From assembly GCF_030295405.1 (NCBI RefSeq), contig NZ_AP027080.1, positions 1,674,001-1,738,000 of the forward strand: a stretch of DNA of 64,000 nt, given 5' to 3'. Positions within the stretch are counted from its first letter, which is position 1. Every line of letters begins with the position of its first letter. Source of the stretch: Mesoterricola silvestris. GTDB lineage: Bacteria > Acidobacteriota > Holophagae > Holophagales > Holophagaceae. Below the pieces are notes generated by a model. The model was not told the origin of the DNA, did not search any database, and worked only from the letters and a program-made list of their open reading frames with translations. Below, in pieces: positions 25,415 to 32,478 of this stretch. Position numbers and translations under genes: made by a program.

Positions 25415-25790
25415 CTAGTCCATTTTTCCGACCCACTCCAGCTATCACTACCGAAGCCAGCACATCGTCTTCCCATGAAAACTACAGCCTTCCCCCTTCG
25501 CCAGGAATGACCTGGGTTCGGCGCTTCATCCCCTTCATCCTGATCATCCGATTCATCCCTGTTCCAGCAGGGCCATAGCCGGGATGGGTCGGGGCATGCA
25601 GAGCAACTACGCGCCGCCCCACCCCGGCGCTGGCCCTGCGGGAACAGGGATGAATCAGATGGACTGGATGAAGGGGATAGAAACCGGATCGAATTCGGAT
25701 CGTGAATTCCGGCGAGTTGCCCCGACCGAAAATCCGTGCGATTGGACTTACGGTTTTATGAGGTGGGGTGGGTCGGGGAAGTTGGGCTAG
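25415..25790. mobile_element. MITE-like segment with inverted CTAG-ended termini
   Basis: The left end (25415-25439) begins CTAG and contains TTTTTCCGACCCACTCC. The right end (25762-25790) reads GGGGTGGGTCGG then AAGTTGGGCTAG, an imperfect inverted repeat of the left. The interior holds the long palindrome copy B and no coding frame. CTAG at both outer ends would fit a Tc1/IS630-type TA target duplication within CTAG. The nature as a transposable element is inferred; no transposase is in the window. Confidence 0.4.
25527..25679. repeat. Long palindromic intergenic element (family 1), copy B
   Basis: Arms 25527-25575 and 25631-25679 (49 bp each) pair with about five mismatches. They share CCCCTTCATCC, ATTCATCCCTGTT and GCAGGGCCA with the other copies. 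The centre has the inner stem CCGGGATGGGTCGG with CCGCCCCACCCCGG, nearly identical to copy C. Confidence 0.8.
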
Positions 25791-25818
25791 TGTGCTGGGG
25801 TTAACCAGGAGAAATGCC

Positions 25819-25860
25819 AAACGCTGGGGCGCTGAGGGCTCGCTGGGGCGCTGGGGAAAG
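25819..25860 (+). repeat. GC-rich dispersed repeat (family 2), copy 2
   Basis: The copy starts AAACGCTGGGGCGCTGAGGG and ends CGCTGGGGCGCTGGGGAAAG. It is almost the exact reverse complement of copy 3, 83 bases further on, so the two could form a long hairpin. Confidence 0.7.
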
Positions 25861-25943
25861 GCATACCCTGGGTGCTCTCCCCGAATTCGTGTCCTGGGTC
25901 CCTCCCGGGGTTCCTGCCGCCCTTCCTTAGGCCTGCTCTCCTG

Positions 25944-25985
25944 CTTTTCCCAGCGCCCCAGCGAGCCCTCAGCGCCCCAGCGTTT
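25944..25985 (-). repeat. GC-rich dispersed repeat (family 2), copy 3
   Basis: This copy lies in inverse orientation to copy 2. On the plus strand it starts CTTTTCCCAGCGCCCCAGCG and ends CAGCGCCCCAGCGTTT. It is nearly identical to copy 4 at 57147. Confidence 0.7.
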
Positions 25986-26109
25986 CAGCTTTTCGCCCGT
26001 TTTTCCGTCACGCTCCGGACAGGCCGTTCAGATCATGAACCAAATACGAATAAAGCCCCTCATCCCTTGCATTTGGCATTTTTAGAACCCCCGCTTCAGG
26101 CGGGAAGCG

Positions 26110-28542
26110 TCAACGGAGCGTAATGACCGTCGCCCCGGCTCCGCCCTGGGCCTGGGGGGCGTCCTCCACCTTGGCGATGCCGGGGTGGCCTTTCAGGGCC
26201 TCGCGCACGGCGGCTTTCAACCGGCCGGTGCCGTGGCCGTGGACGACGCGGATGAACTTCTGGCCGGCGGCGAGGGAGGCCTCCACGAAGCGGTGGATCT
26301 CGGTGTCCACGTCGTCCGAGGCCCGGCCGATGAGGTTGATCTCGGACTGGATGTCCTCGGCGCCGCCCCGGAAGCGCACGGAGCCCCGGCGGGGGCTTTC
26401 GGAGCCCAGGGCGCCCCGGTGGATGGGCTCGAGCTCCCCGGCCCGGGTCTCCATGCGCCTTCCCTGGGGGGTCTCCAGCATGACCCGGTCCCCCTTGAGG
26501 CTGGCGATGCGGCCCTCCACGCCCAGGCCCCGGTGCCGGGCGTAGCCGCCCTCCCGCAGTTGCGGGGCGTCCTGGGGCCGGGGCGGGGCGGCCCCGGCCC
26601 GGAGCTCGGCGCGGGCGATGTGCTCCATGGTCTTGACCCGCTCCCGGGCCTCGGTGCCCACGCGGTCGGCGTTGAAGGGCTCGGTGGCCCGGTGCTTCTC
26701 CTTGAGCTCCTTCACGAGGCGCTTGGATTCGTGATCGATGAAGTCGAGCACCCGCTGGACCTTCTCGGCGGATTCCCGCTGGAACTTCTCCTGGGAAAGG
26801 CGCAGGGCCTCCTCCCGGCCCGCGAGGATCCTGCGGTCCTTCTCCACGGCGGCGGCGGCCTCCCGCAGGGCCTGGGTCTCGTCCGCCAGGCGCAGGCGAT
26901 CGGCCTCCAGCTGCCGGAGGAATTCCCGCCAGTCCTGCTCCCGCCGGCCCAGCACCTTCTCGGCGTGGTCCAGGATGGACCGGGGCAGGCCCAGCTTGGC
27001 GGCGATGGTGAGGGCCCGGCTCTGGCCGGGCATGCCCACCATGAGGCGGTAGGTGGGGGCCAGGCGCTCCTCGTCGAACTGCACCGAGGCGTTCTGGAAG
27101 CGGGGGTGGCGCAGGGCCCACTGGCTGATCTCCCCCAGGTGGGTGGAGCAGAGCACCCAGCACTGGCGCCGGGACAGGGCCTGCAGGAGGGCGATGCCCA
27201 GGGCCGCGCCCTCCTTGGGGTCGGTGCCCGTGCCCAGCTCGTCCAGCAGCACCAGGCCCCCGGAGCGGGCCTGGCCCACGATGCGCTTGAGGTGGAGGAT
27301 GTGGCTGGAGAACGTGGACAGGCTGCCGATGAGGGTCTGGTGGTCCCCGATGTCGGCGTGGAGGGTGGCCATCTCGGGCACCTCGGTGCCGGGCCGCGCC
27401 GGGATGGCGCAGCCGGACCGGGCCAGGGCGGTGAGCAGCCCCACCGTCTTGAGGACGACGGTCTTGCCGCCGGTGTTGGAGCCGGAGATGACCACGCCGG
27501 GGCGCTCCCGGTCCAGTTCCAGGGTCAGGGGCACGGCCTCGTGGTCCAGGGGGTCCAGGTCCAGGGCGGCGCGCACGTTGGGCAGGAGCAGGGGATGGCG
27601 GGCCTCCTGGAGGTGGAGCCGGTCCCGGCCCAGGTCGGGCAGGACCCCGTCGCACAGGGCGCCCCAGCGCAGCAGGGCCAGGGCCTCGTCCGCGTCGGCC
27701 TGGAAGCGGTGCCAGCGCTCGAAATCGAAGCGCCGGGCCCGGAGCCCCTCCAGCAGGTCCCGCAGGAAGGCCTGGACGGCCTGCATGTACTCGCGGTCGG
27801 CCTCCACGTGGTCGTTGTTGAGGGAGACCGCCTCGAAGGGCTCCACGAACACCGTGGCGCCGCTGCTGGAGCGGTCCAGCACGAGCCCGGGGACCATGCC
27901 CCGGCGCTCGGTGCGCACCGGGAGGCAGAAGCGCCCGTTGCGCTCCACCACGTTGAACTCCTGGAAGGCGTCGGGGAAATCCCGGAGGATGCGCTGGAGG
28001 CGGTTGCTGATGGCCTGGTAGCACCGGGACCGGGCCCGGTGCAGGTCGGCCAGGCCCGGCACCCGCATGGGGTCCAGCTGGCCGTCCTCGGTGAAGCTCC
28101 GGCCCAGCTGGTCGGCCACGGGGCCCGGGTCGGGCAGGAGGTCGGCGGTGACCTGGAGCCGGTCGATGCCCAGTTCCGTGCCCTCGGGCCCGGGCTGGTC
28201 CCCGGGCCATTCCAGGCCCCGGACCGTGCGCAGGAGGGTGGCCAGGGAGCGCAGCCCCTCCCGGAGCTGGCGCCAATGCTCGGGCAGGGGCCACCCGGCG
28301 GGGTTGATCACCTCGTCCAGGGCCTCGTCGAAGGGCACGATGGGCAGGGAGCCGGGGTCCAGGGACCAGGCGGGTCCCAGCTCCATCTGCTTCAGGCGCC
28401 GCAGGCCGCAGAGCCCGTCCCAGGGATGGAGGGCCTGGAGCCCGGCGCGGCCCAGGCGGGTGCGCGCACCCCCCGCCACCAGGGCGGCCAGGGTGGGGAA
28501 TTCCACGGCTTGGAGTTCGGATGCGAGGGGGGGCTTGGTCAT
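26110..28542 (-). CDS. mutS2: MutS2 endonuclease / ribosome-rescue ATPase
   Basis: The 810-residue protein has the MutS-type core and clamp helices. The ABC-type ATPase has Walker A SGSNTGGKTVVLKTVGL, Walker B region GGLVLLDELGTGTDPKEG and CSTHLGEI. A long coiled coil follows (residues 530-650), then a KOW-like segment (GRIASLKGDRVMLETPQG). The C-terminal Smr nuclease domain includes VHGHGTGRLKAAVREALKGHP. No N-terminal mismatch-recognition domain is present, which separates it from MutS1. MutS2 proteins suppress recombination and, in Bacillus, act on collided ribosomes. The gene lies downstream of rpsU, with a terminator between them. Confidence 0.95.
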   Translation of the reverse strand: MTKPPLASELQAVEFPTLAALVAGGARTRLGRAGLQALHPWDGLCGLRRLKQMELGPAWSLDPGSLPIVPFDEALDEVINPAGWPLPEHWRQLREGLRSLATLLRTVRGLEWPGDQPGPEGTELGIDRLQVTADLLPDPGPVADQLGRSFTEDGQLDPMRVPGLADLHRARSRCYQAISNRLQRILRDFPDAFQEFNVVERNGRFCLPVRTERRGMVPGLVLDRSSSGATVFVEPFEAVSLNNDHVEADREYMQAVQAFLRDLLEGLRARRFDFERWHRFQADADEALALLRWGALCDGVLPDLGRDRLHLQEARHPLLLPNVRAALDLDPLDHEAVPLTLELDRERPGVVISGSNTGGKTVVLKTVGLLTALARSGCAIPARPGTEVPEMATLHADIGDHQTLIGSLSTFSSHILHLKRIVGQARSGGLVLLDELGTGTDPKEGAALGIALLQALSRRQCWVLCSTHLGEISQWALRHPRFQNASVQFDEERLAPTYRLMVGMPGQSRALTIAAKLGLPRSILDHAEKVLGRREQDWREFLRQLEADRLRLADETQALREAAAAVEKDRRILAGREEALRLSQEKFQRESAEKVQRVLDFIDHESKRLVKELKEKHRATEPFNADRVGTEARERVKTMEHIARAELRAGAAPPRPQDAPQLREGGYARHRGLGVEGRIASLKGDRVMLETPQGRRMETRAGELEPIHRGALGSESPRRGSVRFRGGAEDIQSEINLIGRASDDVDTEIHRFVEASLAAGQKFIRVVHGHGTGRLKAAVREALKGHPGIAKVEDAPQAQGGAGATVITLR

Positions 28543-28551
28543 GGGGGCACG

Positions 28552-28575
28552 AAAAAGGCCCGCCGTGGGCGGGCC
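28552..28575 (-). terminator. Rho-independent terminator after rpsU
   Basis: Read on the minus strand, GGCCCGCC, a 3-base loop and GGCGGGCC form a perfect 8-bp stem followed by five T. It lies between rpsU and mutS2, 10 bases before the mutS2 start, so mutS2 expression would depend on read-through or its own promoter. Confidence 0.85.
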
Positions 28576-28601
28576 TTCCTATCCTATCGGAAACGAGGGC
28601 A

Positions 28602-28808
28602 TCAGCCCATCAGCCTCCGCTCCTGGGCGAGGCGCTTCAGCGTCTTCTTGCGGGCGGCGAGCATCTTCCGCTTGCGCTTGGCGCTGGGCTTCTCGTAGTG
28701 CTGACGCTTCTTCAGCTCGCTGAGAATTCCAGACTTCTCGCACTTCCGCTTGAAGCGGCGAAGCGCGTTCTCGAAAGTTTCATCTTCCTTGATTTTGACC
28801 AGTGGCAT
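28602..28808 (-). CDS. rpsU: 30S ribosomal protein S21
   Basis: The 68-residue basic protein reads [19 protein letters not shown] and continues [20 protein letters not shown], then a Lys/Arg-rich tail: the standard S21 sequence and length. The ATG at 28808 is set by the AAGGAGGT sequence just upstream; the longer in-frame start at 28874 has no support. S21 binds near the 3' end of 16S rRNA in the small subunit. It has a strong terminator downstream. Confidence 0.97.
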   Translation of the reverse strand: MPLVKIKEDETFENALRRFKRKCEKSGILSELKKRQHYEKPSAKRKRKMLAARKKTLKRLAQERRLMG

Positions 28809-28928
28809 GTGGGGACACCTCCTTCCGCCTTGATTTCGCCCGGAAACCTGAACACCGGTTCCAGGGCCGTCCACCAGACTACCACGGGGTCGCAGGCGGC
28901 GCCAGCCTTCATTGGGGAAGATGAGCAG

Positions 28929-28958
28929 TTGGCCGCGTCCGCTCCTGCGGTCTATAAT
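28929..28958 (+). promoter_or_regulatory. Predicted sigma70-type promoter of the kinase gene
   Basis: TTGGCC (28929-28934), an 18-base spacer and a perfect TATAAT (28953-28958). Transcription would begin about 14 bases before the ATG at 28979. The short leader has no clear Shine-Dalgarno sequence, so the message may be translated as nearly leaderless. Confidence 0.6.
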
Positions 28959-28978
28959 CCAGTTTTCTCGAGAATTTA

Positions 28979-30787
28979 ATGGCCCAGGCTCACCTGCTCA
29001 TCGTGGACGGCGAATCCTTCCGGACCCCCGACCTCTCCGCCCTCATGCGGAACGAAGGCTGGGACGTGGTCTGGGTGCAGGGCGCCCCCAGCGGGTTCGG
29101 GGGGGCCGCGGCCACGCCCCCGGACGTGGTCCTGTTCGACCCCAAGGTCATCGGCGGGGAGGGCCTGTCCCTCCTGCGGGACCTCCAGGCCCGCAAGCCC
29201 GGCATCCCCCTGGTGGCCCTGGGGGGCGCGGAATCCGACGCGGCCTGGGCCGCCAAGGCCGGCCTGGACACCCGGGCCCTGCACCGCATGGGCCGGGACG
29301 TGTCCACCCAGGCCTGGCCCGCGACCCTGAGGTCCTGCCTGGGGGGCTTCGGCCCCGGGGCCCAGAAGTTCACCACCGAGGACCTCTTCGCCGACATCCT
29401 CGCCGACATGGACGAGGTTCCCCCCGAGCCGCCCCGGGCCGTGACCCCGCCGCTGCCCAAGGACTTCACCCTCGGCGGGATACCCAGCATCTCGGGCTTC
29501 TTCGAGGGGTCCGAGGTGGACATCAAGGCCACCGGACCCCTGCCGCGGCTCCCGGAGGACTGGCCCCCGCCCCCCCCGCCTCCGGCGCCGGCCCCCGCGG
29601 AGGAGAGCATGGAGGAGTTCGGCAACTACTACCTCCTGGAGAAGGTGGCCGTGGGGGGCATGGCCGAGCTCTTCAAGGCCCGCCAGCGCGGGGTCCACGA
29701 TTTCGAGAAGATCGTGGCCATCAAGCGCATCCTCCCCCACCTCTCGGACAACGACGAGTTCGTGCGGATGTTCATCGACGAGGCCAAGCTCGCCGCCCAG
29801 CTGACCCATCCCAACATCTGCCAGATCTTCGATCTGGGGAAGGCGATGGGGTTCTACTACATCGCCATGGAGTTCGTGGACGGCCGGGACCTGCGCAGCC
29901 TGCTGCGCAAGGTGCGGGAGTACCGCCTGCCGGTGCCCGAGCCCATCGCCGCCGCCGTCACCATGAAGGTGGCCAGCGCCCTGGACTACGCCCACCGCAA
30001 GCGCGGGATCAACGACAAGGAACTCAAGCTCGTCCACCGGGACATCAGCCCCCAGAACATCCTCATCTCCTACGAGGGCGCGGTGAAGCTGGTGGACTTC
30101 GGCATCGCCAAGGCCGCCACCAAGAGCACCCAGACCATGGCCGGCGCCCTCAAGGGCAAGCTCCTGTACATGAGCCCCGAGCAGGCCCTGGGGGGAGCCC
30201 TGGACGGCCGGTCCGATATCTACTCCCTGGGCCTGGTGCTTTTCGAGCTGCTCACCGGGGAGCGCTGCTTTCAGGCGGACAGCGAGCTGGGGGTGCTCGA
30301 GAAGGTGCGCATGGGCAAGGTCCAGGAGGTGCGCGCGGTGAATCCGGCCGTGAGCCCCGCCATGGCGGCCATCGTGAACAAGGCCCTGAACCGGGACGTG
30401 GATCACCGCTACGTGTCGGCCCGGTTCCTGGAGCGGGACCTGAAGAACCTGCTGGTGAAGACCAGCAGCGAGCCCACCGAACACGACGTGGCCGAGTACG
30501 TGAACATGGTCCTCAAGGGGACCCGGGCCGAACTGGAGGAACTCCTGCAGCACCGGTACCCGGACCTCGCCCAGCCCGCCCCCGCGCAGCCTCCGCCGCC
30601 GCCCCGCCCCCTCCAGGCCCAGCCCCTGCCGGCCCAGCCGCAGCCCCAGCGGGTTCGCCCCCCGGAACCCATGCCCATGCCCCCTCCCGCCTCCATGGGA
30701 TCCACCCAGCAGCCCCTGTGGCTGATCCCCGTCCTCGTCGCCCTCATCGCCGGGGTGGCTTGGGTGGCCTACAAGATATTCAACTAG
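28979..30787 (+). CDS. Receiver-like domain fused to Ser/Thr protein kinase, C-terminal membrane anchor
   Basis: The protein has 602 residues. Residues 1-125 look like a CheY receiver: [22 protein letters not shown] with the acceptor Asp kept, but the acidic pair is reduced to Asp-Gly and the conserved Lys is not evident. A Pro-rich linker follows. The Hanks-type kinase domain (about 215-485) has a glycine loop [12 protein letters not shown], catalytic Lys in [24 protein letters not shown] and MSPEQALGG, so it should be active. A second Pro/Gln-rich linker leads to one membrane helix at residues 580-600, so the kinase is cytoplasmic and tail-anchored. It probably shares a function with the small coiled-coil gene downstream; substrates are unknown. 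Confidence 0.9.
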   Translation: MAQAHLLIVDGESFRTPDLSALMRNEGWDVVWVQGAPSGFGGAAATPPDVVLFDPKVIGGEGLSLLRDLQARKPGIPLVALGGAESDAAWAAKAGLDTRALHRMGRDVSTQAWPATLRSCLGGFGPGAQKFTTEDLFADILADMDEVPPEPPRAVTPPLPKDFTLGGIPSISGFFEGSEVDIKATGPLPRLPEDWPPPPPPPAPAPAEESMEEFGNYYLLEKVAVGGMAELFKARQRGVHDFEKIVAIKRILPHLSDNDEFVRMFIDEAKLAAQLTHPNICQIFDLGKAMGFYYIAMEFVDGRDLRSLLRKVREYRLPVPEPIAAAVTMKVASALDYAHRKRGINDKELKLVHRDISPQNILISYEGAVKLVDFGIAKAATKSTQTMAGALKGKLLYMSPEQALGGALDGRSDIYSLGLVLFELLTGERCFQADSELGVLEKVRMGKVQEVRAVNPAVSPAMAAIVNKALNRDVDHRYVSARFLERDLKNLLVKTSSEPTEHDVAEYVNMVLKGTRAELEELLQHRYPDLAQPAPAQPPPPPRPLQAQPLPAQPQPQRVRPPEPMPMPPPASMGSTQQPLWLIPVLVALIAGVAWVAYKIFN

Positions 30788-30854
30788 GCCAATTCCAGGT
30801 ATCCTGATCCATCCGAGATTTTGGTGCGCACCGTTTCTTGTATATGGAGAATTC

Positions 30855-31151
30855 ATGGACCTCAACAGGGATCAGAACCAGTTCTACGAGCAGGCCCGGG
30901 AGCGTTGCCGCCAGGACGTTGAGCAGATGAACAACACCATCCGGGTGGAATGGCAGCACCTGAACGACGAGATCAAGCGCGTCCAGGAACTCATCCAGAC
31001 CCTGGAGACCCGCAAGCAGACCGTGGGCCAGATCTACGCTTCCTCCAGCGAGATGCTCGGCCTGGCCAACGACCTGGACGTGTCGCCCGCCATCAAGGAC
31101 ACGGCCGAGGACACCGCCGACGACCTGGGCGTCGGGGAGATCGATCTCTGA
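30855..31151 (+). CDS. Small coiled-coil protein of unknown function
   Basis: The 98-residue, highly charged protein is predicted to be almost wholly helical: CRQDVEQMNNTIRVEWQHLN, DEIKRVQELIQTLETRKQTV. Heptad-like hydrophobic spacing suggests a coiled coil. The C-terminus is acidic (EDTADDLGVGEIDL). There is no signal peptide or known domain. GGAGA just before the ATG is the ribosome-binding site. It lies 67 bases after the kinase gene on the same strand; whether it is a kinase substrate or partner cannot be told. Confidence 0.7.
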   Translation: MDLNRDQNQFYEQARERCRQDVEQMNNTIRVEWQHLNDEIKRVQELIQTLETRKQTVGQIYASSSEMLGLANDLDVSPAIKDTAEDTADDLGVGEIDL

Positions 31152-31224
31152 TCCATGCCAATGCGGGCGTCGTCACAACGGACCCTGGGGCAGCCCGGGG
31201 TCCGCTTCGTTCCGGGGAGGACCT

Positions 31225-32478
31225 TTGAGCGATGAGAGCGGGCAGATCCGGCGGGCCCGGGGGAAGTTCGCGGCCATGGCCACGGCCTTCTTCCTGGGCG
31301 TGTTCAACGACAACTATTACAAGCAGGCCGTCCTGGTCCTCGCCGTGGCCGCGGGGCGCACCAGCCTGCAGGGGGTGGCGATCTTCGTGTTCACCTTCCC
31401 CTACCTGCTCTTCGCGGCTCCGGCGGGCTGGGCCTCGGACCGGTTCTCCAAGCGCTCCGTGGTCATCGCGGCCAAGGCGGTGGAGTTGGCCGCCATGCTG
31501 GTGGGGGCGGCGGGCATCGCGTGGGGTAATTGGTGGCTCATCATGATCATGCTGGGCACCATGGGCACCCAGGCCGCGTTCATGAGCCCGGCCATCAACG
31601 GCTCCATTCCCGAACTGTACCCCGGGGACTACGTGACCCGGGCCAACGGGGTGCTGCGCATGGTGGTGACGGTGGGCATCCTCGTGGGCATCGCGGCGGC
31701 GGGCTTCACCCTGGACGTGGCCGGCCCGGCCTTCCACGGCGTGGAGCGGGGGCGGCTCCTGGTGGGCGCCGGGGTGGTCCTGGTGGCCCTGGGCGGCCTG
31801 GCGGTGAGCTTCCGGGTGGCCTCCCATCCCGCCGCGGACCCCGGGGCCCCCTTCCCGTGGCTGGGCCCCCTGGCCACCCTGCGGGACCTCTCGGCCATCC
31901 GCAAGGACGGCCTCCTGGCCTTCACCGTGGGGGCCTCGGTGTTCATCTGGTTCTCGGGTTCCCTGCAGGTGCTGCTCATCAACCCCCTGGGGATCCAGGA
32001 ACTGGGCCTGAGCAAGTCCCTGACCAGCGCCCTCATCGTCAGCCAGCTCATGGGCATCGCCGCCGGCGGCATCCTCAGCCCCCGGTGGGCCAAGGGCGAC
32101 GGCTGGCACCGGGTGCTGGCGCCCGCGGGCGCCGGCATGGGCCTGGCCATGATGGCGCTGCCCGCCCTGCGCCTGCTGCCGGCGCCCCTGGTGGTGCCCG
32201 CGGTGTTCCTGGCGGTGGCCCTGGTGGGGCTGTTCGGGGGGATCTTCCTCATCCCCGTGGAGAGCTTCATCCAGCGCCGCCCCGAGGCCGCCCGCAGGGG
32301 CGCGGTGCTGGCCGCGGCCAACTTCGCGGTGTTCGGCGGGATCATGTTGAGCGGACCCCTGTCGAATCTCCTCAACGCCCACTGGGCCCCCACCACGGGA
32401 ATGGGCGTCGTGGGGGCCCTGGCCCTCGTCCTCAGCGCGGGGATGCGGGTCCTCCTCAGGAGTGCGAAATGGGCGTGA
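31225..32478 (+). CDS. MFS transporter, lysophospholipid flippase LplT-like
   Basis: The protein has 417 residues from a TTG start, supported by GGGGAGG four bases upstream. Twelve hydrophobic segments are visible. AMATAFFLGVFNDNYYKQAV contains the FND(N) motif near the first helix that characterises the LplT-type branch of the MFS. The gene overlaps the following acyltransferase/ligase gene by 10 bases, the same pairing as lplT-aas in enterobacteria, where LplT returns lysophosphatidylethanolamine to the inner leaflet for reacylation. The function is inferred from this pairing and the motif. Confidence 0.8.
   Translation: MSDESGQIRRARGKFAAMATAFFLGVFNDNYYKQAVLVLAVAAGRTSLQGVAIFVFTFPYLLFAAPAGWASDRFSKRSVVIAAKAVELAAMLVGAAGIAWGNWWLIMIMLGTMGTQAAFMSPAINGSIPELYPGDYVTRANGVLRMVVTVGILVGIAAAGFTLDVAGPAFHGVERGRLLVGAGVVLVALGGLAVSFRVASHPAADPGAPFPWLGPLATLRDLSAIRKDGLLAFTVGASVFIWFSGSLQVLLINPLGIQELGLSKSLTSALIVSQLMGIAAGGILSPRWAKGDGWHRVLAPAGAGMGLAMMALPALRLLPAPLVVPAVFLAVALVGLFGGIFLIPVESFIQRRPEAARRGAVLAAANFAVFGGIMLSGPLSNLLNAHWAPTTGMGVVGALALVLSAGMRVLLRSAKWA

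Larger units (their letters stand above)
25304..26109. other. Gene-free repeat-rich region between chemoreceptor and mutS2
   Basis: About 800 bases without a credible gene. It contains palindromic copy B (25527-25679) inside a segment with inverted CTAG ends (25415-25790), and an inverted pair of family 2 repeats (25819-25860 and 25944-25985). Short open frames here translate the repeats and lack ribosome-binding sites. GC content drops near 25990-26085 (AAATACGAATAAAGC), which may be upstream-unrelated spacer or a degraded element. Confidence 0.6.

Noticed and set aside
25872-26123. Short open frames in the repeat-rich gap before mutS2.
   Set aside because: They translate the family 2 repeats (the Pro/Ser/Ala-rich APQRALSAPAF type of sequence) and have no start signals. 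The same pseudo-peptides appear at the other repeat copies.
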